A stretch of 64,000 nt of DNA from Siniperca chuatsi (GCF_020085105.1 NC_058053.1:15028888-15092887), one strand, 5' to 3'; counted from the stretch's first letter, positions 43,540-60,893 are shown. Translations and numbers: made by a program. Notes: generated by a model from the sequence alone, not told the origin.

Positions 43540-43620
43540 CCTTGTCTGTCAAAGCACTTTGTAAAGTCTGTTTTTAAAGGTGTTATATAAATAGAGTTAT
43601 TATTATATTGTTGTACTTAT
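43540..43620 (+). repeat. Fragment of LINE-type 3' tail in scrn3 5' intron
   Basis: The sequence resembles the terminal segment of teleost L2-like or related retroposons: CTTTGTAAA, TTTTTAAAGGTG, TATATAAATA, then a short TTATTA microsatellite. Only the tail is present, about 50 bp from the first scrn3 splice donor. Confidence 0.6.
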
Positions 43621-43856
43621 GAGTGTAGTCACAGCATTACATGGCACTGTGCATTGGCTTGTCTGGCTATCTGGCGTTATACAGCAGACTTAAGGCTAAT
43701 TTCTAGCTCTAAATCTGAAGTTATATCAGCGAGGTGTGTTCAAGGTGTTAGTGCATTGGCTGCTAATGCAATGGTAACCATGCTTTGAAAATCTGTTCAT
43801 TAAATACGAGTTATGTAACCTATCCAATCAATTGTTCTTTCTCAACAAGTTTGTGA

Positions 43857-48255
<4,399 letters not shown>

Positions 48256-48420
48256 GAGACCTGCTACTTTTTGGAACCACAAATCACATCTCAAGGGCGA
48301 CAGTAGCAGTATATGCCTCTTGTATAATAAATCAGTAAATGAGAACACAACTGAATAGTAATTAACATTGTATTAAAAAATCTGCAGCCTAGGATACTCA
48401 GGCAATAAAATTCATGAACA
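48256..48420 (+). terminator. scrn3: scrn3 3' UTR with poly(A) signal AATAAA
   Basis: The AATAAA at 48326-48331 lies 71 nt after the scrn3 stop codon; another is present near 48404. The 3' UTR would be short. Confidence 0.55.
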
Positions 48421-50368
48421 CCATGCTGTACAATATGGACTAAAATGTTGACTTTTATGTACGATATCACTGACCAGAAATACAAGACAGAACAAATTCA
48501 TTATGTGATACATGTTTTGAGGGTTTAGTAATAACATCTTTTAAAACAAATCCATATCATAAATATGCAGCTTTTAACAGAATAAAAAGACAATTTTACA
48601 ACAGTTTTGTCAAAATGATTGAGTTAATAATAAACACAAACAATTACACTTAAAAAAGCCAGAGAGTTAGTTTTCTACTTATATTATTATTATTATTATT
48701 ATACCTGAGAGAAAATTAATTACAGCAGCTCATACTTTTTCAACTTCATAAAGTCTTTGTGGAGGAGGATATTATGTTTTTCAGATGAACACCTTCAAGT
48801 AAGCACATGCATTAACACTCCCTGAGTTCTGAAACTAATTTCTTCAGGCGTCCAGTCCCCGGGTCATGCTACCACATTATGGCTTTTTTACATTTTCAAG
48901 TGGCAGTTTGCTTTAGTTACTTTAAAAAAGTAATAATAAACACGTTTAGCATTGCCATGGAAACATGGAAAATGCTTTTTATTTCTTCAAACTGGCAGGT
49001 TGTTGAAATGGTGTGTTGGGATACCACTAACACAGCCCTTGTAAACAGTGTAACCACTGTTCTGCATCAATGCCAAGTCATGTTAAACAGCAGGTTATCA
49101 AAGCTACAATACTCGTGCTTCATGCTACATTACCAGTTAACTAACTGGTGAAACTAACTTGATCATAAGTTAAACTGACTACAAGCAAACTCTAAAAAAA
49201 TGGATGAAGATTTAACCACATCTTCCCTTTTTTTCCTTTGGCAAGTGGCTTTAGTGGACAAGTGATAATACACTCTGAAGTGTCCCAGTAAAGGAAATAC
49301 ATTCAGCAGAAGAGTGGGGTTTTTTGCCTGCACCTATAATTTGTTTTATGAAGAAGCTCTTCGTGCATTATCGCTCACACAATGACACAACATAAAATAA
49401 AACAACTGAAAGTCCAAGTGCATCTACTGACAGCATAAAAATGCATTTAAAAAGCAGCAAAGTCTTGTTTCACCCTGTAAGATTAGTAATACCCATTAGT
49501 AATGTTATTCTTGAAAATGCATGTTAAACGAAAACATCTTAGGTCTTATTTTTGTAGCTTTGGCCATTCGTCTCATCAGTTACGTCAATATTTCACTCAC
49601 CAGCTTCAATGCAGATTAAAGGATGCATCGACATCACTACAACAGAGTCAAACAGGGCAAGGAACACAGACAGACAGACTATCTGACACGTAAATAAAAC
49701 TATAAATAAATTATAACCCAATCTGTCTGTTGTTGACATCCATCAGAATTTAAAGACTGATTTCCTGATTAAACTCTAATCTACAGTACTAAGCGGTAGT
49801 TGTGCTGCCATTTCAGGTTCTCCCACTTTCGGTTTTACCTCAAAATAAATGGTTTTGACAATATGGCTAAACAGGATTTACTGTACATGTAATCATCTGA
49901 CAGCTCATGCTCCTGTCCTAATTGACTGTTGTAGCAATGTTGCTGCAACTCCAGATCTCAGCAATTAACCTGGCGAGGGAAATGTTAAATGTATAACTGC
50001 ATAAATAAGACAAAGGTCTATCTATATTCTGCTAATTCCCTTTAAGACCAGCTCCACACAATGCATTATGTCCTGGCCTGTTTAGTTTGAAAATTTCAAG
50101 TCTGTTGCACTTCTGAATGCACCCAACATCACAGTCAGGTGTGGTCTGTTCCAATACCTGACTTTGATGTTGCACTGCACAATACTGCATTGTGCTGTAC
50201 TGTACAGGGTGTGGACAGAGCACGGCAAACACAACTTTCAGTCTGGGTGCAGGTACTCTTTAAAAGGTCAGTATTGTTCTACCTGCTTCCCAACCTCAAG
50301 ATGTATTTGGCATTTAAAATGCCATTTACCTTTGTTTAAAAAGAAATGTTGACTTTGACCCACGTGTC
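48421..50368. other. scrn3-gpr155 convergent intergenic DNA and gpr155 3' UTR
   Basis: About 2 kb of AT-rich sequence between the two stop codons. On the minus strand an AATAAA (TTTATT at 48978-48983 on plus) is a candidate poly(A) signal for gpr155, which would imply a 1.4 kb 3' UTR. I see no other gene, and the short open frames here have no recognisable domain. Confidence 0.35.
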
Positions 50369-53300
50369 TTATGTCATGAATCGGTAATAAAGGCGGCTGT
50401 CTTGGAAGCCATATTCCTGCTTGATGTGCTGAAGCACACCACCCTGCTGTAGCCGCGTACCGTAGAGTACTGCCTCACCAACATCCTGAGCCAAGCCCAC
50501 CTGCTGGAGCCACTCCACAAGTTCCCATCCAAGAAAACAGTCCACCATAGTCCTCTTCCCACACCTGAAAGTCAAAAGAAGCATTCACCCAAAGGTCTAC
50601 TGACTTATCTTTAAGAGTAGCCACAAAAAGCAGAGAAGAAGCAGACAGAGGCACCCACATGCACTAAAACTATTAGAAATCAAAGTTAAAATTCTTTTTT
50701 TTAAAGAAGGTGGTAGGGGAAGGAGATGTTTCTCCACACATCAGGGAACATGTTTATTCAAGACATTTTCTCATCAACCTCTGACCAGAGCAGCAGTGAG
50801 TAAGACTATGTGCTCTCACCTTCTCTTTTTGACAATGTCATGAAAACACTGGTCCTTGTGGTATTTGGTGAACTGGGTGCAAGTCATCCTGATATCCTCG
50901 GGTAAATCCTCAGTCTGCGGCTGATCTTCTTGCTTCTTTCGATACCACAGACTGTATAACCTAAACACCATTCACAAAAATAAGTAAAAATGCACTGACA
51001 CAGTACGCTGTTTAGTACAGTGTAAATATAGTATATATACACAGTACATACAGTATGTTGTATGTATATGTATATGTATGTATAAAAAAAACTTTAAATG
51101 TGCTTTAGGTTGTGGCAAAGTTTCATAAAATAAATGTTCTTTACCTCTTCTTAAACGGCAGTATAATCAAATGCTTGTCCAGCCCAAACAGAGCAAAGGA
51201 GAGAAAACCCTGGTAACAGAAAACATGTCATGACACTGGTACTGTGTGACAACAAATGCTCACAATCTTGGTGCTACAGTATCTGGAACACCAACCTGTC
51301 CATAGTTGGCCACGGCACAGAAGAACTGCAGCTCCAAGTAGAGTCTACCAGGAACACGGTTAAAGAGCAACCACAAGCAGCTGGACAAGTTCTGTCATAA
51401 CAGGAATTAAGAGGGAGTTTATGTTTCAGATGTAAAACTAGCAAATCCTGTTGAGAAGTGCCAGCTTGTAGAACCAGTTGAATGAAATGTGCTACATTAG
51501 GACATTCATTAATTGCTGATGACAGAAAAGTATGTGTACTCAACTGCCATTTTTTAGATTCACAGTAACACATTAAACTACGGGCCACAAGATTAATATT
51601 TAGTCTTATTTAATATTTCTTATCTGTTGAGATCAATAAATGATAATCCAAACATAACAATAAAATGTTGTTTTTTAAAAAATGGGTTTCTTTGGAGAAG
51701 TCTTCCACTGATACTGACAGTAGTTGGAAATCACACAGCTCAGCCATTTGTATCTGATCTGGTTTGTGATGCACTAAATATAATAATGCAAGCAGTAAGG
51801 CTGACTTCATTTCAGTGTAGAAGTGAAAGGTGGTGGTTTACTCACAGCAAGCAAGCTGACAGTCAGAAGCAGACATAAAAGCATATGACGGGCCACTTGT
51901 CTATCTGCAACCTGTTGGAGCTCCTCCACTTCGACAAGCAGGCAGGCTGTGGACTCACACCTATTCTCACACTGACCTGAGGGGGGCAGCAGAACAGATT
52001 TAAAATACTGAATCTTATTCATTTCAGAGAAAAAGCAGTACATTGATACAATGTGATTATGGTTGTTCTGTGCTGAGATGTTTAGGTTTTACTTATTGAT
52101 GTTAAATGCATTTTAAATTCTTGCAGAATGAAAATGCATGTCTGTTACTTATCAATACAATACCTGTGAGTGTGGTTGGTGTGTTGTTCATATTTGTGCT
52201 GATGATCATGTCAGGCATGGGCTGGGGTGGTGCACAGTCACATATGAGGCACGCTGATAACAAAGTGATAAAGGTGAGAGTTATTCTTTACCATATTATT
52301 ACAATATCAAAGAGTACATGCAATATACAGTATGAGTGATACAAGTAGTACAATATAGGGAGTAATACCATAATGAAACAGAGTAATAATAGTACATGCA
52401 GTTTTACATTTCAGTGGTTGACAGTAAATATCTTGAGTTAACATGAATGTTTTCATGCAACTTCATTTGTAACTGGAGCCGACTTTCCCTTTGTGATTCG
52501 AGCATTTTTTAAATAATTGAGCAGCTTGAAATGATTAAGATTTCATCATATGAGCACATGTTGGGAAGCATTAATAGTGGGGGGAAAACAACAGAGACAT
52601 GGGATCAATTCTCGTTGCATGTTAAACTGAACTTACAACAGAATGTACATTAGTCAATTAGTCATTAGCTCAATTAAAAGTCATGTGTTTCTACAACTAT
52701 CGTTTGTGAGAGATGATGTGTTCAGTGTTGCCTTGTTTAGTTTAAATAAGGAACTAAACTTATGAACTTAGCATATCATGTTTCCTCCAGATAATGACAT
52801 CCAAAAAGTTTTTGTTTCCTACTTTTGACTATTCAATGTTCACTTTGTGATTTTGTAACTGCAGAGGCTTTTTTCTACTGTAATTAAAAATTATCTGTGG
52901 GGGGATGAACATCAGACAGAAGCTGCATTGCTTACGTGGCAGTTTTCTGTGGACGACTTGTAGATAAGGCTTAGTCTAACTTCGGATTATTGATTGTGCT
53001 CTTCTTTCCTCTCCAACTTGGGCTTCTTCTGCCTTTATATGCTCCAGTGATTATTATGTGCTTTGGTTTTAATCTCCAAACTAATGTGCTTGACAACCTT
53101 TATTCAGTGTCAAAGTAACATCTTCAAACATTTGTTGAATAAAAGTCTCAAATGGTCTCCATAATAGAAAGTACCTCTGTTGAGATCTCCTGATGGGGTG
53201 ACTGGCTCAAACGGAGTCTGGTTCTCTGGTTCAACTTCAGTCACAAGATCCTCTGCAGAATTTCCCTCTTGGATTTGGTCATTTTGGGCCCAGCTTCCTC

Positions 53301-56300
53301 TACTGAGACACACAAGAGAGCCCCCTCCCAGCAGTATGCTGATGGCAACTACAACTGTGGTGCAGATTATCTGTCAAAGAATGCACATACATACTTTTAA
53401 GTAATTCTCAGTGGGTTCATAGACCGTTCTTAAATGGCAGAAAACAGCAAACTGATTTCCACTTATCTTGTTACCTGTGCTTTGCCATAAAAGAATGATG
53501 AGTCAATCGTGTCAGACATTTTCTCCCCAGAAATGAGCAACACAGCAGTTACTAAGGCTGGAACCCTGTTAATATAAAGAGCAAATTTAAATCAAAATCA
53601 CTGACAGTTTCAAAATGTAAAACATAAACCAGCTCAATGACACGGAGTTGCAGATTTTTGAAAAGGAATTTAAAAAGTTAGATCATTTACATTGAAGTGA
53701 GGCATCATTACATCTTAGTTTTGGGTGGTACCTCTTCATGTATACTTAAAGCTTAACTGTCCAACATGTGAATTTAGAGCAGGTACTGTGGTTATAGCTC
53801 CACCTTTTAGCCAACAAAACAAACTAGCTTAGTTTCATTTCTGTGTTCATTCTTATTTAAAGTGACTCACCCCCAGCCTGCAATGACAAACATGCCTGGT
53901 GAAACTTTCAGATCCTCAAACCTTTTCATGAGCACAAGAGAGAGTGCTATCAAACCTAAAACGACAAAATATGCATTGCAAAAGTAGCGATAAAACTTCA
54001 GATTTCAGAGCTCACCAAGATAAATGAATGCAGTTTAACATGAGGTTAATGTGGATGGATGGTTTGTGTTCATACACAGCATACCTGGCCACACATAAGT
54101 GCTGTAGAGTGAGGTACACAATAATGTGAAAATCAGGACCTGCCCGATTAAGTTTTCTTCTTTCACCACAAAGTTCCACAGGATCATCCCAATACTAGTT
54201 AGAAACTAGAGACCATACCATAACAAATACAGGCATTTACTGATGTCAAGTTATATTTACTACAGATAGATTTCTTTGTCAATTTAATTCATGGATAATA
54301 AAATCAATTTAGAGAGTATGCGCAAGTGTGGTCACCTGTGCCAAGAAAAGGTTGACTGTAAACATGTGAGGTAGCCTCTTGAATTTCTTAGTTAAAAACA
54401 TGACAGCGACTGTCCACACCTGTCAGAGAAAACACATCGATTTCAAGTTATCCATGTTTACCAACACAAAGACCTTTGCACAGATGCTAAACACCACTAA
54501 TATTAAACATTGTTGGCTGGTTATTCCATTTAAAAGCAATGGAGAGGTTAAATTATTCAACAGAATGACATATTTAAGAAACAGAAACACAGAAGAAGAA
54601 CAATTAAGTATAACATACTGCAGAATACAAACACAAATGTGAACATGTTTCATCACTGCAAAGATTCTCATTGTTCATAGCAATGAGTTTCCAGTTCCTT
54701 AAAAAATAAGCTGAAAGTGAGAATAAATGAGGAAGTAGGTCTGTCGGTCAGTCAAGCATCTGTTTGCTGACACATCCTCTAAATCACTGGGCCTTTTAAT
54801 GTTAACCTGCCACCGTGGTTCAAACATCTAAAAAGAAAACATATTTTTGTATTTCCCCAATACTTGTCCAAAACGATCAGATGAACAGGAGATGTGTAAT
54901 ATCAATAGTGAATTGTGCCTTGTCAGGGAAGCAACTGACTTAAATCATGGTAGGCCATACTGCTTTTAGTTATGAAGTGGAACATGCTATAATAAATGTG
55001 TCATTTGTTTACTTTGAATTCAGTTTGACCTCAGTTTCCACATACTGAGATAGAACAAAATAAACAAAAGAACCAACAGATAAACAGTCAGTTATAAAAG
55101 ATTAGCCAACAACAAGATTACATATGTCACACTGACATGTTTAGTTGCAACTCACCAGTGCAACTAAGCTCACTATGCTTATATTAAAGCTGACATTCTG
55201 CAGTGAATTCATCAAAAGCTGAGGATCCATCCAAGGGATTGTAAGTAACCAGGCAGAACAATACATTATCGGAGCTGAGAGAAAAGTGCTGATCACCATC
55301 CCAGAAGTTACCTGTTAGGAAACAGAATTAAAAAAAATCAGGTACAGCGTAGACTAAAAACAGTACAGTATCTGAATGGCAGATAGAAGGTTGGCGGATA
55401 GATGTAAACAACTCACAACTTCTAGCTCTGCGTTGTAATAGACAGCGTAGATGGCGACACTTGGTGCAGTGGGAAACACGCCATAAATAAAGGCATAATT
55501 GGAGAGGCTTGAGTGGTTCAAAGCGCTGGTGTTGCTATTGTCCAACAGATCCACCATATCCTTACATATCAGGGGCATTAGCAACCTGAAAGTCAAATCA
55601 GAAGACTGGTGTCATGAACCATTATTTGAGAGGTTAGTTAACACTACGCTGAGAAATGCAGTACTAAAGCATTTACATACACTAGCTATTATCATGCTGC
55701 ACACTCCTGAGACCTCTTAACATGTCATCCATTTGGTAAAAGGCTTGTGGTCTGAGAAAGTCCTGAGTCACCCAAACCATCAGCACAAAACAACATGTTG
55801 AGAGCACTTTACAAAGCTCTAATCTGCTGACTCTCTACACTCCTAAAGCATGTCTTATTATAAAAGAGAGGTCATCTGATAATACTAAATCATCTCTTGA
55901 ACAAAATGAACATCAGGCGCAGTAAAGGCGTTTGTTTTTTCCACTCACAGTTTTGCTGTAATGAGTAATATCAGTGTCACGACTGTGGATCTGGTTAATT
56001 TCCCCAACTGGCCCACCATGGACAGACCCAAGTAGAACAGAGCTGCTCCCCCAAAAGAACTGGCCAAGCCATCCACAAATTCAGCCATGAAGGCAGGAAT
56101 TGTCTGGTGCAGGGCAAAGTGGGCGATGATGCCAATGACAACCATGAATACTATAGGGTTCTTCAGGACCTGTAAAACTACAAGTCCCACGATCAGAAGT
56201 TTGCTCTGCTGGTGGTTTCCCTGATTCTTCCACTTCTGGATCTCGCAGAAGGCAAAGCCGATGGGATTTAGAAGCATCAGGGACACAGGTGCAACCAGGT

Positions 56301-57918
56301 AGATGTACTGGAGGTACTCTGGGTATGTGCTCTGGTACAGGGCCTCAACTGTGGATAAAGATTAAGACAAATGGCTTAATATTAACAAAGCCTACTGGCA
56401 CATCTGACTTGTTTGGATGCAGCGCAAATGCAGTCAAGAAAGACATCATGTATAAAACTTTGAAATATTTTGGTTTACGCACTTTTTCAAGTGTAAGAAA
56501 CATTTACACATTAGAACCCTGGGCTGCAGTGTCACCCAGGGTCCCATGCCTGGGTATAAAAATGTTCTAAATTCACTCCATCAAAAAAAATCTGCTAATT
56601 TAAGCATGCTTGCGTGATGCACTATTCTTCAAATCTGCCTTGATAAACCCCACCGTAAAAAGCAACCATGCTAGTGTGCAGTCTCATGTAAATAAATGTT
56701 TACATTTAAAAAGTTCTCTGTAAGAGTGGGAGTCTCTTCTGACTTTCAACATGAAGCAGAAAAATTGTTCATCTTTGAAAGTTTGCAGAAATGGAATAGA
56801 AATGGAGTCTGCAGTGACAGCAAAACAAAAAGATACTTTTTGGAAATGTTGCCACTGGATTATCAAATGTGAGAAAAATATGATTTAAGCACAAGTTGAT
56901 GCTGCTATAAATCATTGGAATGAAGAACAACTGCTGAAATTAACTTAAACTCTATACATTTGCATAATTGTGTTATTCAGTCGGGTTTGTTTATTAAATT
57001 TCAGCCTGAGAAGACTATTAGAAGCCTAAGCATCTGTAAAAGAAACATGTAAATAGACTATTCATGCACAGTAACATTACTTTTCTTCTTCAAAATTTCA
57101 TGTACACTTCTCCATTTCAACCACAGGTAGCTGAGCATGAGCGTGATCAGAGCTATGTTTATATTTCTACAAATCCTTGTGTGTGAGTACAAAACAACTA
57201 GTCCCACTTTGCTCAGAAATGATCAACACTGTGTGTAGAAACATATTTTGCATGATAGCAATGTTGATAAAGCAGAGTCCTGAAACAGTGATATCCAATT
57301 ATGTTTGCTAAGGTACTTTACAGTGTAAAAAATAGCTAATTATACGTTTGGTTTTATGGATAGGCAAACATTAGGAGTAGGACAGTGTGATTGCAGTTGC
57401 AGCAGTGAATGAAAAGCACTGTGAGTGGTATGCTTAAAGGCATTATACTTACCAATGGGATATCCCAAAGCAAAGTCATTGCTTTGGGTGGCAAATATTG
57501 AGAAGAGCCCAGCCTTACTATAGCGGCTGTCAGGACTGGCAACTATCAGCGTGAGGACGCACACAATGACAAACACAGACACTTTGGCGATGAGAATGCT
57601 CCATAGAAATGGCCAGATGACATTACCGAAGTCCAACAGTACCATGTTCTTGAACAGCAGCGCTGGGAGGGCAAACTTGGACACAAAATTCCCCAATCCT
57701 TTGGCCTGGGTGGACGTGATGATGTTTGCCCTCCCTGCGATGTATCCACATAGTATTATCCCAAAGCACTCCAAGAGCGCCGGGAAGAGTTTGTCAATGG
57801 ACATGGTGGACGAGAGAGCAGGGGAGTCCGGGTCTTCCTCCTCATATGAAAAGTTGAAGTTGGTGGCTCTGCCCGGTGCCTCCATCGTGCCGATCCTCCC
57901 TCCTGTGTCTGCTGTCAT
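50369..57918 (-). CDS. gpr155: GPR155/LYCHOS lysosomal cholesterol-sensing membrane protein (complete, 798 aa, 14 coding exons)
   Basis: GPR155 couples a PIN/auxin-carrier-like permease bundle to a GPCR-like bundle and a DEP domain. At the lysosome it signals cholesterol to mTORC1 through GATOR1. Exons (minus): 57453-57918, 55949-56348, 55417-55585, 55156-55311, 54336-54419, 54085-54205, 53871-53955, 53475-53565, 53175-53370, 51846-51976, 51296-51391, 51145-51209, 50820-50960 and 50369-50564. The sum is 2397 nt with all phases matching. A sequon NFS lies at 22-24. F45, P46, E50 and Y59 correspond to human F43, P44, E48 and Y57, which I recall as cholesterol-site residues. QSNDFALGYPI ends exon 1. 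The DEP domain spans about 700-797 and ends YYRFMT. Against human (870 aa), the cytosolic loop before the last membrane segments is about 35 residues shorter and the C-terminal tail after the DEP domain is missing. An upstream ORF overlaps the start codon. Confidence 0.95.
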
Positions 57919-57935
57919 GCCTGGTTTGCTGTCAT
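57915..57935 (-). promoter_or_regulatory. Short uORF overlapping the gpr155 start codon (ATGA arrangement)
   Basis: On the minus strand an upstream ATG at 57935 in a good context (ACCATGA, A at -3) opens a six-codon frame whose TGA (57917-57915) overlaps the main ATG (57918-57916) by two bases. The reading frame differs from the main one. An overlap of this kind can allow termination followed by re-initiation. It would matter only if these bases are in the mature leader, which the acceptor candidate TTTCAG near 57971 suggests. Confidence 0.55.
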
Positions 57936-58182
57936 GGTAATGTCGTTACTGCTTGACACTGCCAGATACTGAAAGAGGGAAATACATTTAAAGAAGGGCA
58001 GTTACAGCCGTTAAAGGGGACTGGCGCAAAGGTAACCAGATAACAGATAACTTCATACGCAGCGATAAATGCGTTAACAGAAACAACATCACACGACTGA
58101 AATTACTCCTTTACGGGAGTAAAGTTGTTACCACCAACCACAAACATCGCAATTTCAATGCGGTTATAAAGGTTACTCTCAC

Positions 58183-58310
58183 CTCTGACTGCAGTTGAGT
58201 GCCCTCTCATGTATAATGTGTCAGTAGGAGTAGCTATAAGCGTTAGCCAGCTAGCTAACGTTAAATTGGAGAAACGAGACCCACGGTGTCGCTGAAAATA
58301 CTTCACGGAG
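58183..58310 (-). other. gpr155: Candidate non-coding first exon of gpr155
   Basis: A strong donor, TCAGAG|GTGAGA, on the minus strand at 58183 ends a probable leader exon. The 3' partner would be the TTTCAG acceptor near 57971, 53 nt before the start codon. The exon contains GCTAGC/GTTAGC words often seen near teleost starts (GTTAGCCAGCTAGCTAACG at about 58241-58260). The 5' limit is not known. Confidence 0.5.
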
Positions 58311-58439
58311 CTAACAGCTAACTACATGACAATACTTTAACATAGAGTAAGTCCACTGTTACGAAAATGTTCACATAACTGTGGTTTATATTTCGTGTTA
58401 CATGGGTGTTACTTTAGTTCCCACCCAGGCAGCAACTTT

Positions 58440-58520
58440 CATAATCCCCGATTTGTCAACAACGATTTAACCAATCACATTTTCTAGAGGGGGGAGAGGG
58501 GCGGGGCTTATTCCACCTTC
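58440..58520. promoter_or_regulatory. gpr155 upstream promoter elements (CCAAT box and GC box)
   Basis: A CCAAT at 58471-58475 and a perfect GC box GGGGCGGGGC at 58498-58507 lie 160-330 bp upstream of the candidate first exon. Such pairs mark TATA-less housekeeping promoters. The assignment to gpr155 rests on position only. Confidence 0.45.
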
Positions 58521-58889
58521 CTACCTCGGGCCAAAGCATGTCTTCAGTGTTCAATACGCAAATGTATTTTGTAATGAGCCGGAATCAGTTATAGGCCTAC
58601 ACTTGTTTGACTTGATTGTCCTTCACTAACAGACATACCTTGGACATACATACGGTATGGTAATTATTTTGAATAAAACTGGACAGTCAGTTTTGGTGGC
58701 AGGCATAGCTAAATTGTGTTTTATTGCAAATCAGCATTTCCCAAAGCAACATTTTTCAAATCTTGCCCTAATATAAATGGCTTTTTTATTTATACATAGC
58801 TTCCTGAAGCTTTACCTCAAACAAGAAAATATTGTTAAAAATAGTTTCATATTTATTTTTCAAACTGCGTTTTTATTTTATACAAACTT

Positions 58890-59172
58890 GGATGATTATT
58901 TGCACAAAAATGTAACATGTATTTGGCTGCTGAAATATATACTGTATATATAATTTTTTGCACATTCTTGCACAAACTGTACAGCTCTCTCATTTTAAAA
59001 ACAAATATACTATAGCCTACTTATTTTTTCATATGTTTATTGTATATTTTTCTATTTCTATTTATGTTTCTTGACTTTTCCAGTACTTGCTTTTTATTTT
59101 TTATTACTATGTTTATTGTTATGCACCAAATACCCAAATACCAAGGCAAATTCCTTGTATCTGAAAACCTAA
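58890..59172 (+). repeat. LINE 3'-tail fragment
   Basis: The run of T-rich sequence followed by TATGCACCAAATACC, CAAGGCAAATTCCTTGTAT and GAAAACCT resembles the terminal segment of a teleost non-LTR retrotransposon. No coding part is left. Confidence 0.5.
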
Positions 59173-59384
59173 TAAGGTGTGGTCATGATAAGGGGAAACA
59201 GACTTAGACTCCCAATCAGATCACATAAGGAGTCACACATGTAAAAACAGCCAACTACAAGTCAGTTGGAAACAGGAGGTCATGAGTCCATACCCCCCCA
59301 ATACACATTTAATCACTTAGAGTTTTCATGTTATATTAATTCAGTTAAAGCTGCAGTAATCAATTATGGTAGTGTAAGGTTTTT

Positions 59385-59900
59385 CATTTCCTGTTTTATT
59401 TTGTAGTATTCTCCTTCCCTTGTGTGTCGTGTTTTTACTTGTCTCACCTCCCCTAGGGTATTTAGTCTGGGTCTCTTTCTTTGTTCAGTGTTGGGTCATT
59501 GTTGTTACACATGGTGTGATTCCTGCCCTGAGTTTTTGTTCCTGTCTTGTGAGTGTTTCTGACCTTTGTGTGTGTCGCCGTTTGGTGCGCTTTTTGTTGT
59601 ACCTGGTTCCAGTGCCCCGGCAGTTTCATCATGAGTTCTGTTTTTTGGATTCTTTGTCTCCCTTGGACCTTGGCTGGATCCTGTATTTTGTAACTTGCCT
59701 GCTCCCTATTTGAACTGTTTGGCCACCTTGGACTCACTTCCCTGCTTCCATCACTACCAGCCGGTAACCGATCTGCCTTTTGCCTGTCTGCTTACCGGTC
59801 TGCCTGTACCTGCCTGTGAACCACATCACCCTTAATAAACACTGTAGCCATCTGGCTACTTCACCTCATTACGCTTCCTGGTCATCTGCATTTGGGTCCA
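59385..59900 (+). mobile_element. LTR-retrotransposon-like fragment (possible solo LTR)
   Basis: The T/G-rich segment with repeated GTCTTGTGAG, CTGCCTGTCTGC and CCTGCCTGTGA stretches, an AATAAA at about 59834 and an ending GCATTTGGGTCC resembles the LTR or 3' end of Ty3-type retroelements common in teleosts. I did not find a clear TG...CA pair or target duplication, so the class is a guess from overall sequence style. Confidence 0.4.
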
Positions 59901-60780
59901 TATACCACTACACACATCAATATATTTATGTTAACAATGAATCACAGTGACAAACCCACAGAACTAAAAACACAGCTCTGCACTGTCCCTCAGCTTTTTT
60001 GATTTGGTGTCTTTTAACTCTGTTTTTGTTTTACAGCTATCAACCAAACTGTTTTGGTTCTGTCTCACTACTCTTATCAGCATCATTGCTTCATGTCAGA
60101 TGTGTAAATAGGCAACTTTTTCTTCATTTCTTTCATTTCATGTTTACAGCTTGTTGCATTGCCTCCAATGTTGATTTATATTTTATGTGAATCATTTTTT
60201 TTACCAACATGAAGGTCTAAATACTGTTTCAAAGCCTTCTCAGTAGTGAATGATAAAATCTGGTGGAGAAATGTTGAGTCCTATAAAGGGCTGGGTATTG
60301 AACCTCAGTATATTCTGGGTTCCAACTAAAATCTGTCCTTAGCATCACGTATCAGTCAGTCAGATATCAAAAGTACTTATGCTTAGTCATATTCTAATGC
60401 TTGTTCACTTATTCTTTGATCATATATTTCTTGATATAAATAAGGAAACATTTCTAACTTTAGTCTATATTTTATTTAGGCTAAACTTTTTATTCAACAC
60501 TAATGGATTGAGCAGTTTGATATATTTTGTTAAATGAAAAAACATACTTTACTATTACTATTGTTGGCCTGAAAGTAGTCAAATTCAGTGTTTGCCAAAC
60601 CATTGTGAACATTTTAAACCATAGAATGTAAATTTCGCTCGGGTTGTAAAACTCCATGAACTAATTCTGCTGTAATTTAGACAAATTGCTGTGGGACGGA
60701 TCGGTAACTAGGTTAAAACATACAGTATGTTAGCGCTAATAATGCAAGGGCACATAATCTGCATTTGTATATGACTGTCA

Positions 60781-60893
60781 AATAGAAGGTTGACAGAAAA
60801 ATGTACACATGTAAATAGTGCAGTGGTAAACACTCCATAAAGAATTGGAGAGGCGTAAGTGCTTCAGAAAGTTGGCGTTTCTATTTCTACTTG
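60781..60893 (-). pseudogene. Decayed partial copy of gpr155 exon 3 and its flanking intron
   Basis: The segment aligns by eye with plus-strand 55381-55550: shared words include ATAGAAGGTTG, TGCAGTGG, AAACAC, CCATAAA and AATTGGAGAGGC, in the same order and orientation. The part matching the donor-side intron is retained. About 50 bp covering the splice donor and the 3' part of the exon, and 6 bp in the middle, are missing. In minus translation NSNTSALNHSSLSN of the intact exon corresponds to NRNANFLKHLRLSN here before the frame breaks. Because intron sequence is included, this is a genomic duplication and not a retrocopy. I found no other gpr155 exon relic near it. Confidence 0.65.
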
